A stretch of 29,286 nt of DNA from 66-474 sp035277545 (GCA_035277545.1 DATEKI010000079.1:1-29286); one strand, 5' to 3'. Shown: positions 18,554 to 27,954, counted from the stretch's first letter. The notes: generated from the sequence alone by a model not told the origin. Program-made: numbers and translations.

Positions 18554-19635
18554 GCAGCCACCTCCAGGCATCGTTGCGCGATCACGTCGGCGGCGTCGGG
18601 TTTCGCCAGCGTGCGCGCGGCGTTCGCCATCGCGAGACGCTTGTCCGCGTCGCGCAGCAGGCGTTCCAGCATGCCGGCGAAGCGCGAGGCGTCGAAGTCG
18701 CGGTCCTGCACCAGTTCGGCCGCACCGACCGCGACGAAGCCTTCCGCGTTTCTGGTCTGGTGGTCATCCACCGCGTACGGAAACGGCAGCAGGATCGAGC
18801 CCAGGCCCGCGGCGGCGAGTTCCGCGAGCGTCAACGCGCCCGCGCGGCAGATCACGAAATCGGCCCACGCGTACGCCGATGCCATGTCGGCGATGAACGC
18901 TTCGACGCTTGCCTCGACATCGACGCGCGCATACGCGGCGCGCGTCGCCTCGACGTGCTTGGCGCCGCATTGGTGGCGTATTTCCGGGCGGCGCTCGACG
19001 GGAATGCGGGATAGCGCATTCGGCAGTCCCAGGTTCAGCGTGCGCGCGCCGAGGCTGCCGCCCAGCACCAGCAGGCGCGGCGCACCGGTTCGATCCGCGA
19101 AGCGCGACGCGGGCGCGGGCAAGTCGGCGATTTCGCGGCGCACCGGATTGCCGGTCCATTCGGCATGCGCTGCCGGCGGAAAGGCATCGGAGAACCCTGT
19201 CATCACCTTGCGCGCGATACGCGCGAGCACGCGATTGGTGAAACCCGCGATGCGGTTCTGCTCGTGCACCAGCAGCGGACGCCGCTGCAGCCACGCCGCC
19301 ACGCCGCCGGGGCCGGCCACGTAACCACCCAGCGACAGCACGCTGCGTGGATTCGCTGCGCGCAACACGCGCCAGGCGCCGAACAGCGCGCGCGCCAGCA
19401 TCCACGGCGCCGCGATGCGCTGTGCCAGGCTTTTGCCGCGCAGGCCTCGCACGTGCAGCGTTTTCAACGCGAGGTGATGCTCCGGCACGATGCGATTTTC
19501 CATGCCGCCTTCAGCGCCCAGCCACAGCACCGGCACGTCGCGCGCGCGCAACGCCGCCGCGACCGCGAGGCCGGGGAAAATGTGGCCGCCGGTGCCACCG
19601 GCCATGATCAACACGGGCGCCTGCACGCCGTTCAT
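18550..19635 (-). CDS. murG: lipid II synthase MurG (GlcNAc transferase), 361 aa
   Basis: MurG transfers GlcNAc from UDP-GlcNAc to lipid I on the cytoplasmic face of the inner membrane. It is a GT-B fold enzyme. Visible motifs are the N-terminal MAGGTGGHIFPGLAVA, SLGGYVAGPGG, LLVHEQNRIAG, LLVLGGSLGARTLN, ICRAGALTLAELAAAG and the UDP-GlcNAc region PYAVDDHQTRNAE. ATG 19635 has AAAGGTG five bases upstream and overlaps the ftsW stop (ATGA). The frame is open upstream through ftsW, but that part is not MurG-like. Confidence 0.98.
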   Translation of the reverse strand: MNGVQAPVLIMAGGTGGHIFPGLAVAAALRARDVPVLWLGAEGGMENRIVPEHHLALKTLHVRGLRGKSLAQRIAAPWMLARALFGAWRVLRAANPRSVLSLGGYVAGPGGVAAWLQRRPLLVHEQNRIAGFTNRVLARIARKVMTGFSDAFPPAAHAEWTGNPVRREIADLPAPASRFADRTGAPRLLVLGGSLGARTLNLGLPNALSRIPVERRPEIRHQCGAKHVEATRAAYARVDVEASVEAFIADMASAYAWADFVICRAGALTLAELAAAGLGSILLPFPYAVDDHQTRNAEGFVAVGAAELVQDRDFDASRFAGMLERLLRDADKRLAMANAARTLAKPDAADVIAQRCLEVAA

Positions 19636-20930
19636 GCGTGCACCTTTTCGAGCGTCGGCTCGATGCGTTTGCGCGCCGCCAGCGGCAGCTCGCGTGACGT
19701 CGGCGGCGGCACCGGCGCGGGCGAGGCGCTGCCGGGTGTGCCCGACGAACCACCGCGCCGCGTCGCCATCCGGCGTGCGTCCTCGGCGCGATGGATTTCG
19801 TAAGCCGCCCGCACCAGCACGCCCAGCATCACGCAGGTCATCAGCGTGCTGGAACCGCCTGAGCTGATCAGCGGCAACGTCAGCCCCTTGGTCGGCAGCA
19901 CGCCCAGGTTCACCCCCACGGACACCAGCGCCTGCAGCCCGATCATCAACGAGATGCCGAACGCGACGTAACCCGCGCGATGCTGGCCCACTTCGACGCC
20001 ACGCAGGCCGAGCTGCAGGCCACGCCCGACCAGCAGCGCGAACAATGCGAGCACGAACAGCACGCCGAAGAAACCGAGTTCCTCGGCGATCACCGCGAGG
20101 ATGAAATCGGTGTGCGCTTCCGGCAGGTAGAACAGCTTCTGCACGCTGCCGCCGAGTCCCACCCCGAACCACTTGCCGCGCCCGACCGCGATCAACGCCT
20201 GGGTCAACTGGAAGCCGTTGTCGAACGGGTCCTTCCACGGATCGAGGAAGGAGGTGAGGCGCTTCACGCGATAGTCGGTGGACAGCGCCAGCCATGCGCC
20301 CAGCGGAATCATCGGCAGGCCCATGATCACGAGGTTGCGCATGCGGGCGCCGCCCAGCCACAACATGCCGATCGTGACGATGCCGATCAGCGCGGCGGAA
20401 CCGAAGTCGGGTTGCGCCAGCAGCAGCACGGCGGTCAGGCCCGCGACCGCGACCGGTTTCACCGCGCCGAGGAATTTCGTTTCGACCGCGTCGCGGTGAC
20501 GCACCAGGTAGCTTGCGACATACAGCACCACCGTCAGCTTGGCCAGCTCGACGGGCTGGAACCCGGAAATGCCGAGGTTGATCCAGCGGCGCGCGCCGTT
20601 GATGCGCATGCCAAGGTGCGGCACGAACACCAGCAGCAGCAGGCCGAAGGTCACCAGCACCATCCGGCCGGAATAGCGTTCCAGCCAATCCAGCTCGACC
20701 CGCGTCGCGATCACGAACGCCACGCCGCCACCGACCAGCAGGAACGCGAGATGCCGTTTCAGGTAATGGAACTCGCCGATGTGCTGGCCGTCCGCGACCG
20801 CAATGGAACTGGACGCCACCATCACGATGCCGAACGCGACCAGCCCCGCGATCGCGAGCAGCAGCCACGGGTCGTGGCGGCCTTCGGGGCCGTATTTGCG
20901 AACCGCTTGCGAGGTACCGAATCCGAGCAT
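19632..20930 (-). CDS. ftsW: septal peptidoglycan polymerase FtsW (SEDS family), 432 aa
   Basis: FtsW is the SEDS glycosyltransferase that polymerises lipid II at the septum with FtsI. About ten hydrophobic segments are visible from residue 22 on. SEDS motifs include MRINGARRWINLG, FQPVELAKL, QPDFGSAAL, AHTDFILAVIAEELG and the C-terminal LPLISSGGSS. Residues ~390-432 form a Pro/Ser/Arg-rich cytoplasmic tail. ATG 20930 has GAAGGTG five bases upstream and overlaps the mraY stop by one base (TGATG). In E. coli murD lies between mraY and ftsW; here nothing does. Confidence 0.97.
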   Translation of the reverse strand: MLGFGTSQAVRKYGPEGRHDPWLLLAIAGLVAFGIVMVASSSIAVADGQHIGEFHYLKRHLAFLLVGGGVAFVIATRVELDWLERYSGRMVLVTFGLLLLVFVPHLGMRINGARRWINLGISGFQPVELAKLTVVLYVASYLVRHRDAVETKFLGAVKPVAVAGLTAVLLLAQPDFGSAALIGIVTIGMLWLGGARMRNLVIMGLPMIPLGAWLALSTDYRVKRLTSFLDPWKDPFDNGFQLTQALIAVGRGKWFGVGLGGSVQKLFYLPEAHTDFILAVIAEELGFFGVLFVLALFALLVGRGLQLGLRGVEVGQHRAGYVAFGISLMIGLQALVSVGVNLGVLPTKGLTLPLISSGGSSTLMTCVMLGVLVRAAYEIHRAEDARRMATRRGGSSGTPGSASPAPVPPPTSRELPLAARKRIEPTLEKVHA

Positions 20931-22012
20931 CACCGCACCTTCAATGTCGCCAAGCCGACCAGCACCAGCACCACCGAAATGATCCAGAAGCGCACGATCA
21001 CGCGCGGCTCCGGCCAGCCCTTCAATTCGAAGTGGTGGTGGATCGGCGCCATCCGGAACACGCGCTTGCCGCGCAACTTGAAGCTGCCGACCTGCAGCAT
21101 CACCGATGCGGTTTCGACCACGAACAGGCCGCCCATCACCAGCAGGATGATTTCCTGGCGCACGATCACCGCGACGCAACCGATCGCGGCGCCGATCGCG
21201 AGCGCGCCGACGTCGCCCATGAACACCTGCGCGGGATAGGTGTTGAACCAGAGGAACCCGAGGCCCGCGCCGGTCAGCGCGCCACAGAAAACGCTTAGCT
21301 CGCCCGCGCCGGGAATCGAAGGAATACCGAGGTAAGCCGAGAACACCGCGTTGCCCGCGAGGTACGCGAACGCGCCGAGCGCGGCGGCCACCAGCACCGC
21401 CGGCATGATCGCGAGGCCATCGAGGCCATCGGTGAGGTTGACCGCGTTCGAGAACCCGACGATCCACAGATACGCGACCACCACGAAGCCCGCGCCCAGC
21501 GGAATCGCCACGTGCTTGAACAACGGCACGTACAGCGCGGTCGCGGCCGGCACGTTGGCGGTATGGAACAGGAACAGCGCGGCGGCGAGTCCGACCACCG
21601 ATTGCGCGAGGTATTTCCAGCGCGCGGGCAGGCCGTGCGGGTCCTTCAACACCAGCTTGCGGTAATCGTCGTAGAAACCGATCGCCCCGCAGGCCAATGT
21701 CACCAGCAACACTACCCAGAGATAGCGGCTGTGCAGGTCGCCCCACAACAACGTCGCGATCACGATCGCGGCGAGGATCAAGGTGCCGCCCATGGTGGGC
21801 GTGCCGGCCTTGGACAGGTGTGTCTGCGGACCATCGCTGCGCACTACCTGCCCGGCCTTCAAATCGGTCAGGCGGCGGATCACGGCGGGACCGAAGAACA
21901 GCGCGACGACCAGTGCGGTAAGCGCCGCCATGATGGTGCGAAAGGTGATGTAGTCGAACAGCCGGAACGCCCCGAAATAGACTTCCAGCCAGCGCGAGAG
22001 CTCAAGCAACAT
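20930..22012 (-). CDS. mraY: phospho-MurNAc-pentapeptide translocase MraY, 360 aa
   Basis: MraY makes lipid I by moving phospho-MurNAc-pentapeptide onto undecaprenyl phosphate in the inner membrane. It is polytopic (ten hydrophobic segments) with the catalytic motifs GFYDDYRK, NAVNLTDGLDGLA and AQVFMGDVGALA. The MraY signature MAPIHHHFELKGWPE lies near the C-terminus, which ends GLATLKVR exactly as in E. coli. ATG 22012 has GGAGG nine bases upstream and matches the family start; an in-frame GTG at 22021 overlaps that ribosome site and is unlikely. The gene overlaps the end of murF by 11 bases. Confidence 0.98.
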   Translation of the reverse strand: MLLELSRWLEVYFGAFRLFDYITFRTIMAALTALVVALFFGPAVIRRLTDLKAGQVVRSDGPQTHLSKAGTPTMGGTLILAAIVIATLLWGDLHSRYLWVVLLVTLACGAIGFYDDYRKLVLKDPHGLPARWKYLAQSVVGLAAALFLFHTANVPAATALYVPLFKHVAIPLGAGFVVVAYLWIVGFSNAVNLTDGLDGLAIMPAVLVAAALGAFAYLAGNAVFSAYLGIPSIPGAGELSVFCGALTGAGLGFLWFNTYPAQVFMGDVGALAIGAAIGCVAVIVRQEIILLVMGGLFVVETASVMLQVGSFKLRGKRVFRMAPIHHHFELKGWPEPRVIVRFWIISVVLVLVGLATLKVR

Positions 22013-23372
22013 GCCGGCCACCTCCCTCGCCGCCGTCCAGCAGGGCCGCGACGACGCGTTCCATGTGCGACGCGTGTGACCCCTTCACCAGCACGCTCAC
22101 GTTCGCATGCAAGTCGCTGCGCAACGATGCAACCAACGCGGCCTGGTCCGCGAAAACCTGCGCGTCCGACCCGAAGGCTTCCGCGGCATTCGCCGCCAGC
22201 GCGCCGACGACGTACAGGCGTGCGATGCCCTGCTCTCGCGCGGCGCGTCCGATGCTTGCGTGCAACGCGGCCGCATCGGGCCCGAGCTCGCCCATGTTGC
22301 CCAGCACCAGCCAGCGCTCGCCCGGTTGCAACGCCAACGTTGCCACCGCCGCCAACGCGGAACCCGGATTGGCGTTGTAGCTGTCGTCGAAAAGCGTCCA
22401 GCCCTGCGGCGATTCGCGCCGCAGCAAGCGGCCGGTGACCGCCTCCGCGTCCTGCAGGCCGGCGACGATCGCTTCCAGCGGCACGTCCACCGCCAGCGCC
22501 AGCGCCGCCGCCGCCGTGGCGTTGGCAACGTTGTGGCGGCCCGGCAAGGGCAGGTTCACGGCGGCTTCGCCTGCGGGCGTCCGCAACGTGAAGCGGCTGC
22601 CGCCTGCATCCAGCGCAACCTCCGTGGCGACGACATCCGCGTCCGCGTCGAGCGCGAAACGCAACTTGCGGCGCGAGCCGGCAAGCCCGGTGAAATACAT
22701 CGCGAAGGCGTCGTCGGCGTTGATCACGGCCACGCCATCCGGCGGCAATGCCTGGTACATCGCGCCCTTGGTTTCGGCGATGCCTTCCAGCGTGTGCATG
22801 CGCTCCAGGTGCGCGGGGGCGATGTTGTTGACGATGCCGATGCGCGGGCGCGCGATCGATGCGAGGTACGCGATGTCGCCCGGTTTGCCGGCGCCCATTT
22901 CCAGCACCGCGTAGCGCGTGTCTTCGGGCATCGCCAACAAGGTCAGCGGCAACCCGATTTCGTTGTTGAAGCTGCCACTGTTGGAATGCGTCCTGCCGTG
23001 GCGCGAAAGGATGCGCGCCGTCAGTGCCTTGACGCTGGTCTTGCCATTGGAGCCGGTAATGCCGATGACGGTCACGTCGCGCTGCGCGCGCACCGCGCTG
23101 GCGAGATCGCCCAGCGCGTGCAAGGTGTCGGCCACCACGAGCTGCGGAACAGCGGAATCCACGCGGCGCGACACGATCGCGCCCACCGCACCGCGCACCA
23201 CGGCATCGGCGACGTGGTCGTGGCCGTCGTGGGTTTCGCCGACCAGCGCCACGAACAGTTCGCCCGCCTCGATGGTGCGCGAATCGGTGGACACGCCGCA
23301 CACGGTCGCGTCCGCGCCCTGCAGCACGCCGCGCACCCACACCGCGATTTCCTTGAGGCGCAGGCTCAGCAC
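22002..23372 (-). CDS. murF: UDP-MurNAc-tripeptide--D-Ala-D-Ala ligase MurF, 456 aa
   Basis: MurF attaches the D-Ala-D-Ala dipeptide to complete the pentapeptide precursor. The Mur-ligase ATP loop is VIGITGSNGKTS. It is followed by NSGSFNNEIGLPLTLL and the conserved VLEMGAGKPGDIAYL, then NIAPAHLE, and later FDDSYNANPGS. The start is GTG 23372, with GGAGG seven bases upstream; no ATG near the family start is in frame. It overlaps the murE stop by seven bases and runs 11 bases into mraY, so all three are translationally coupled. Confidence 0.97.
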   Translation of the reverse strand: MLSLRLKEIAVWVRGVLQGADATVCGVSTDSRTIEAGELFVALVGETHDGHDHVADAVVRGAVGAIVSRRVDSAVPQLVVADTLHALGDLASAVRAQRDVTVIGITGSNGKTSVKALTARILSRHGRTHSNSGSFNNEIGLPLTLLAMPEDTRYAVLEMGAGKPGDIAYLASIARPRIGIVNNIAPAHLERMHTLEGIAETKGAMYQALPPDGVAVINADDAFAMYFTGLAGSRRKLRFALDADADVVATEVALDAGGSRFTLRTPAGEAAVNLPLPGRHNVANATAAAALALAVDVPLEAIVAGLQDAEAVTGRLLRRESPQGWTLFDDSYNANPGSALAAVATLALQPGERWLVLGNMGELGPDAAALHASIGRAAREQGIARLYVVGALAANAAEAFGSDAQVFADQAALVASLRSDLHANVSVLVKGSHASHMERVVAALLDGGEGGGRHVA

Positions 23373-24835
23373 GGGCGCGCCTCCAGGGTGGCGCGCGCCA
23401 CCTGCAGATCATCGAAAGGATGCTTGGCGCCGCCGACTTCCTGGTACGTCTCGTGTCCCTTGCCGGCGATCAGCACCACGTCGCCCGCGTGGGCCTGCGC
23501 GATCGCGATATCGATCGCGCGCGCACGATCGCGCATCACCGTCGCGCGTTCCGGCGCGCGCATGCCGGCCACGATCTGCGCGACGATCGCATCGCCGCTT
23601 TCGCCGCGCGGGTTGTCGTCGGTGACGATGACGACGTCCGCCATCCGCTCGGCGATCGCGCCCATGATGGGGCGCTTGCCGGCGTCGCGTTCGCCGCCGC
23701 AACCGAATACGCATACCAGTTTGCCGTCGCAATGTGCACGCAGCGCGGCCAGTACCTGTTCCAGCGCGTCGGGCTTGTGCGAATAATCGACGACGACCAG
23801 CGGCACGGCACCGCCGCCGAGCCGGTTCATGCGGCCGCTGATCGGTTGCAGTGTTTCCAGCGCAGCGCGGATCTGCGCGAACGGCACGTCCAGCGCGCCC
23901 AGCACGCCCGCCACGGCGAGCAGGTTGGCCACGTTGAACCGGCCCAGCAACGCGCTGTGCACCGGCGCCTCGCCCCACGGCGTCGCGAGGTGGAAGTCGA
24001 TGCCATCCGAATGGGTGTGGATATCGTCCGCCCGGACGTCGGCATTCGCGTTGTCGATGCCGCAGCGCACGACCTGCACTTTCGCTGGAATCCGCATTGC
24101 CAGTTCGCGCCCGAACGCATCATCCACGTTGAGCACTGCCGCGCGCAGGCCCGGCCACGCGAACAATTTCGCCTTGGCGGCACCGTAGGCTTCCATCGTG
24201 CCGTGGTAATCGAGGTGATCGCGCGTGAGGTTGGTGAACACCGCGACGTCGAAGTGGATGCCATCGACACGATGCTGGTCGAGCGCGTGCGACGACACTT
24301 CCATCGCGACATCGGTGGCACCCGCGCCGCGGAATTCAGCCATCAGGCCGTGCACGCGGATCACGTCCGGCGTCGTGCGTTCGCCTTCGTGCAGCGCGCC
24401 GTGCAGTCCCGCGCCCAGCGTCCCGATGGTCGCGGCGCGCTTGCCGAGCTGCGTGAACGCCTGCGCCAGCAATTGCACCGTCGACGTCTTGCCGCTGGTG
24501 CCGGTGACGCCGACGACGGTCATCGCCGCCGACGGATCGTCGAAGAAACGCGCGGCAATTTCGCCCAGGCGCAGGCGCAAGCCCTCGATCCAGACGATGT
24601 TCGGAACGCTTGCACCGGGAGTCGGCGTGCGGGTTTCGGCAAGCACGGCCGCCGCGCCGCGCTCGACAGCCTGCGGCGCAAACTCGATCCCGTGATGCTT
24701 CGCCCCCGCCAACGCGACGAAGGCATCGCCCGCGCGCACGGCGTGCGAATCCTGGGTCAGCCCGGACACCATGATGTCGCCCAGCGCCGGCGTGGCGATG
24801 CCACGCAACAAATCGTCGAGCCGCATCGCGGTCAT
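23366..24835 (-). CDS. murE: UDP-MurNAc-L-Ala-D-Glu--meso-diaminopimelate ligase MurE, 489 aa
   Basis: MurE adds the third stem residue. The motif DDNPRGE identifies the meso-diaminopimelate-specific type rather than a lysine-adding enzyme, as expected for a Gram-negative. The ATP loop is VGVTGTSGKTS. Other landmarks are MEVSSHALDQHRV, FTNLTRDHLDYHG, SGRMNRLGGG, VVVDYSHKPDALE and AGKGHETYQE. ATG 24835 (MTAMRLDDLL) overlaps the ftsI stop in ATGA, with GAGG upstream. The second Met, three codons later, is also possible. Confidence 0.98.
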   Translation of the reverse strand: MTAMRLDDLLRGIATPALGDIMVSGLTQDSHAVRAGDAFVALAGAKHHGIEFAPQAVERGAAAVLAETRTPTPGASVPNIVWIEGLRLRLGEIAARFFDDPSAAMTVVGVTGTSGKTSTVQLLAQAFTQLGKRAATIGTLGAGLHGALHEGERTTPDVIRVHGLMAEFRGAGATDVAMEVSSHALDQHRVDGIHFDVAVFTNLTRDHLDYHGTMEAYGAAKAKLFAWPGLRAAVLNVDDAFGRELAMRIPAKVQVVRCGIDNANADVRADDIHTHSDGIDFHLATPWGEAPVHSALLGRFNVANLLAVAGVLGALDVPFAQIRAALETLQPISGRMNRLGGGAVPLVVVDYSHKPDALEQVLAALRAHCDGKLVCVFGCGGERDAGKRPIMGAIAERMADVVIVTDDNPRGESGDAIVAQIVAGMRAPERATVMRDRARAIDIAIAQAHAGDVVLIAGKGHETYQEVGGAKHPFDDLQVARATLEARPC

Positions 24836-26646
24836 TGCGCCCCCCTCGCCGTTGGGCGCGCGGCAGCCACCGCACCAGCGGGCTGCACGGGCGGCGGTGC
24901 AGGCGCCGGCGTCACCGGGCCGCCCGCGTACCACTGCTGCACGTTGTCGGGCGGAATGTCGAGCAGGCGCAACGCACCGGTCATGACGTCGCGGAAAACC
25001 GGCGCGGACACGAGACCGCCGAAATACTCGCCACCGTGGCCGCCCGCATCGCGAACGATCACCACGCCAACGAGGCGCGGGTCGCTGGCCGGCACGATGC
25101 CGCAGAACAGCGCGGCATAGCGATTGCGCGAATAGCCGCCCGCGATGGCGAGGTGCGCGGTACCGGTCTTGCCGGCGACCGTGTAGTCGGGAATGGCGGC
25201 TTGCGGCGCGGTGGCCGGGGGCGCGCCCACCACCGTGCGCAGCATCGCCATGACTTCATCGGAGATCTTCTGTGGCTCCACGCGCACGCCCGGGTTGTCG
25301 TCACCCTTGACGAAAGTGGGCGTGTGCTTGACACCACCGTCCGCGATCGCGGCATAAGCCTGCGCCAGCTGCAGCGCGGTGACGTTGAGGCCGTAGCCGA
25401 ACGAAATGGTGGCCTTGACGAAGTCACCCCAGGTACGCGGCGGCGGGATGTAACCGCCCACTTCGCCCGGGAACCCGCTGCCGGTGCTGGCACCGAAACC
25501 GAACTGGTGCAGCACGCCGGCCATCTGTTGCGCCGTCAGCGTCAGTGAAATCTTCGACGCGCCGACGTTGCTGGAAACCGTGATCACGCGGCCGACGTCG
25601 ATCAGGCCATTGTTGCTGTCGTCGCGGATCAGGTGGCCGTCGATCGTGAACGTGCCCGGGTTGGTGTTGATCGGGGTGGTCGGCGTCCACTTGCCCGACT
25701 CCAGCGCCGTGGTGATGGTGAAGGGCTTCATGGTCGAACCGGGCTCGGTCACATCGGTGACCGCGCGGTTGCGCCGCTGCGCCGGGCTGCTGTTGTCGAG
25801 GTCGTTGGGGTTGTACGACGGCACATTGACCATCGCCAGGATCTCGCCGTTGCGCGGGTCGAGGATCACCATCGAGCCGGAAGCCGCGTGGCGCTTGGCG
25901 ATCGCGTCTGCGAGCGCCTGGTAGGCGAGGTACTGGATGCGGCTGTCGATGCTGAGCGTCAGGTCGTGTCCCGGCACCGGTGCCTTGATCTGCTCGACGT
26001 TCTCGACCACGTGGCCGAGGCGGTCGCGGATCACGCGCTTTTCGCCCGGCTTGCCGGCCAGCCAGCCATCGTAGGCCAGCTCGAGGCCTTCCTGCCCGTG
26101 GTCATCGATGTTGGTGAAGCCCAGCACGTGCGCCATCGCGGCGCCTTCGGGGTAGTAGCGCTTGTATTCCCTTTGCGCGTTCACGCCCGGGATGTCGAGC
26201 GCGAGGACCGCCTTCGCGGCTTCCGGCGGCATCAACCGGCGCAGGTAGACGAACTCGCGGCCGTTTTTCGTCTCCAGCTTGCGCGACAGGTCGACTGCAT
26301 TGACGCCCAGCGCCTTGGCCAGTTCGGGAATCCGGTCGGCGTGCTGCAGCAGCTCGTCCGGGTTCGCCCACAACGAAAGCATCGGCGTGGACACCGCCAG
26401 CGGCACGCCATTGCGGTCGTAAATGGTGCCGCGGGAAACGGGAATCGGCACGTCACGGAGGAAACGCGCGTCACCCTGCTTCTGCAGGAACGCCTGGTGC
26501 ACGACCTGCAGGTCGACGGCGCGCGCGACCAGGCCCAGAGTTGCCAACGCCAATACGCCGACCACCAGTACCAGGCGCTTGCGCGTATCCGGGCGCTGCC
26601 TGCGTGGCGGGCGTGGGAAGTTCTGCGGTGGCCGGTGGAGCTTCAT
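24832..26646 (-). CDS. ftsI: septal transpeptidase FtsI (penicillin-binding protein 3), 604 aa
   Basis: FtsI cross-links septal peptidoglycan and is the target of many beta-lactams. A basic Pro/Arg-rich cytoplasmic start is followed by one transmembrane segment (about residues 24-42) and a pedestal domain (VSRGTIYDRNGVPLAVS). In the transpeptidase domain the catalytic serine is Ser304 in PGSTMKP, the second motif is SSN (358-360) and the third is KTG (from Lys493). The C-terminal ~40 residues are Pro/Ala-rich and probably disordered. ATG 26646 overlaps the ftsL stop (ATGA); GGAG lies about 11 bases upstream. Confidence 0.98.
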   Translation of the reverse strand: MKLHRPPQNFPRPPRRQRPDTRKRLVLVVGVLALATLGLVARAVDLQVVHQAFLQKQGDARFLRDVPIPVSRGTIYDRNGVPLAVSTPMLSLWANPDELLQHADRIPELAKALGVNAVDLSRKLETKNGREFVYLRRLMPPEAAKAVLALDIPGVNAQREYKRYYPEGAAMAHVLGFTNIDDHGQEGLELAYDGWLAGKPGEKRVIRDRLGHVVENVEQIKAPVPGHDLTLSIDSRIQYLAYQALADAIAKRHAASGSMVILDPRNGEILAMVNVPSYNPNDLDNSSPAQRRNRAVTDVTEPGSTMKPFTITTALESGKWTPTTPINTNPGTFTIDGHLIRDDSNNGLIDVGRVITVSSNVGASKISLTLTAQQMAGVLHQFGFGASTGSGFPGEVGGYIPPPRTWGDFVKATISFGYGLNVTALQLAQAYAAIADGGVKHTPTFVKGDDNPGVRVEPQKISDEVMAMLRTVVGAPPATAPQAAIPDYTVAGKTGTAHLAIAGGYSRNRYAALFCGIVPASDPRLVGVVIVRDAGGHGGEYFGGLVSAPVFRDVMTGALRLLDIPPDNVQQWYAGGPVTPAPAPPPVQPAGAVAAARPTARGAQ

Positions 26647-26915
26647 TCGTGGATCATCTCCACGCTCGACGCGGGCGGACTGATCATGCCGAGCTGCCCG
26701 CGCGCGATCGATTCGATGCGCGACGGGCTGGCCCACGTCGCCTGTTCGAGTTCCAGGCGGCCGAATTCCACGTTCATCGCGTCGCGCTGGCTTTGCAGTT
26801 TCGACAGATCGACAAATGCGACGCGATCCTGGTGACGCGCCCACACCACGGCGATGCCGCTGGCGATCACCGCCAGCAGCAACACACCCACCGCAAGCAC
26901 GCCGATCACCTTCAT
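26643..26915 (-). CDS. ftsL: cell division protein FtsL, 90 aa
   Basis: FtsL is a small bitopic protein that forms the FtsQLB complex and activates FtsWI. Residues ~4-26 form the single membrane span (VIGVLAVGVLLLAVIASG). A short periplasmic leucine-zipper-like stretch follows (LSKLQSQRDAMNVEFGRLEL), then the conserved RIESIARGQLGM. The position between rsmH and ftsI supports the call, because the sequence itself is poorly conserved. ATG 26915 has GGAGGG six bases upstream and overlaps the rsmH stop (ATGA). Confidence 0.93.
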   Translation of the reverse strand: MKVIGVLAVGVLLLAVIASGIAVVWARHQDRVAFVDLSKLQSQRDAMNVEFGRLELEQATWASPSRIESIARGQLGMISPPASSVEMIHE

Positions 26916-27850
26916 CGCGCGCCCTCCACCGCGACCTTTTCGGCAATGCGCAGTACCGCCGAGCGCGCACGCGGGTTGCGCGCGACCTCTTCGCCACCCG
27001 CCGTCTGCGCGCGCCCGATGGCGCGCAGTGGCGCAGGGGCAACGGCGGGAGGCGGCAATCCACGGCGCATCGAGACCGGCTGCGGCCCGCGGATGAATTG
27101 CTTGACGATGCGGTCTTCCAGCGAATGGAAGCTGATCACCGCCAACCGCCCGCCCGGCTTCAACACTTCGACGGCGGCCGGCAGCGCGCGTTCCAGCGAA
27201 CCAAGCTCGTCGTTCACCTGCAGGCGCAGTGCCTGGAAGGTCCGCGTGGCCGGATGCTTGTTGCGCTCGCGCCGGCCGAGGACACGTTCGACCAGCTCGG
27301 CCAGTTCGCGCGTCGTGCGGAGCGGTGTTTCGACACGGCGCGCGACGATCGCACGCGCGATGCGGCGGCTCATGCGCTCCTCGCCGTAACGGAACAGCAC
27401 ATCCGCGATTTCGCGTTCGCCGGCACGCGCAAGGAAATCCGCGGCGCTCTCTCCCGTGGTCGGATCCATGCGCATGTCCAGCGGCGCATCCGACTGGAAG
27501 GAAAACCCGCGCGCGGCGTCGTCCAGCTGCGGCGAGGACACGCCGAGATCCAGCAGCACGCCATCGAGACCGCGCGCCCGGTCCCACTCGCCCATCGCGG
27601 AGAAATTCGCGTGGCGGATCGCCACGCGCGGATCGCCGCCGAATTCGCGCCGCGCATGCGCGATCGCTTCGGGATCGCGGTCCATCAGCAGCAGCCTGCC
27701 GTCGGCACCGAGGCGCTCGAGGATCGCGCGCGCATGGCCTCCGCGCCCGAAGGTGCCATCGAGGTAGCGTCCATCCGGGCGCAGCGCGAGTCCCGACAGC
27801 ACGCCGTCCCGCATGACCGGGATGTGCATGAGCCCATGGCTGTCCGTCAT
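26912..27850 (-). CDS. rsmH: 16S rRNA (cytosine-1402-N4)-methyltransferase RsmH, 312 aa
   Basis: RsmH (MraW) methylates C1402 of 16S rRNA in the ribosomal P site using S-adenosylmethionine. Visible motifs are HIPVMRDGVL at the N-terminus, YLDGTFGRGGHARAIL (AdoMet site), LLMDRDPEAIAHA, GVLLDLGVSSPQLDDAARGFSF, KHPATRTFQALRLQVNDEL, and the C-terminal AVISFHSLEDRIVKQF. The start is not certain. ATG 27850 gives the usual family length. In-frame ATGs at 27868 and 27955 exist; the latter forms a TGATG overlap with the mraZ stop but would add an Arg-rich 35-residue N-terminus. None has a strong ribosome site. Its stop overlaps ftsL by four bases. Confidence 0.95.
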   Translation of the reverse strand: MTDSHGLMHIPVMRDGVLSGLALRPDGRYLDGTFGRGGHARAILERLGADGRLLLMDRDPEAIAHARREFGGDPRVAIRHANFSAMGEWDRARGLDGVLLDLGVSSPQLDDAARGFSFQSDAPLDMRMDPTTGESAADFLARAGEREIADVLFRYGEERMSRRIARAIVARRVETPLRTTRELAELVERVLGRRERNKHPATRTFQALRLQVNDELGSLERALPAAVEVLKPGGRLAVISFHSLEDRIVKQFIRGPQPVSMRRGLPPPAVAPAPLRAIGRAQTAGGEEVARNPRARSAVLRIAEKVAVEGAR

Positions 27851-27954
27851 CGCCCGCGTCCCGTCCATTCGTACCCGCGCACGCCGCGTGCGCCGTCCGA
27901 TCCCGATTCGCGCTCGACCCGGCGTCTCGGTGCGCCGTTCGTCGAACGCGCGCA

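Noticed and set aside
18550..20868. Upstream-extended murG frame of 772 codons
   Set aside because: The first ~410 codons overlap ftsW in another frame. MurG homology and a ribosome site place the start at 19635.
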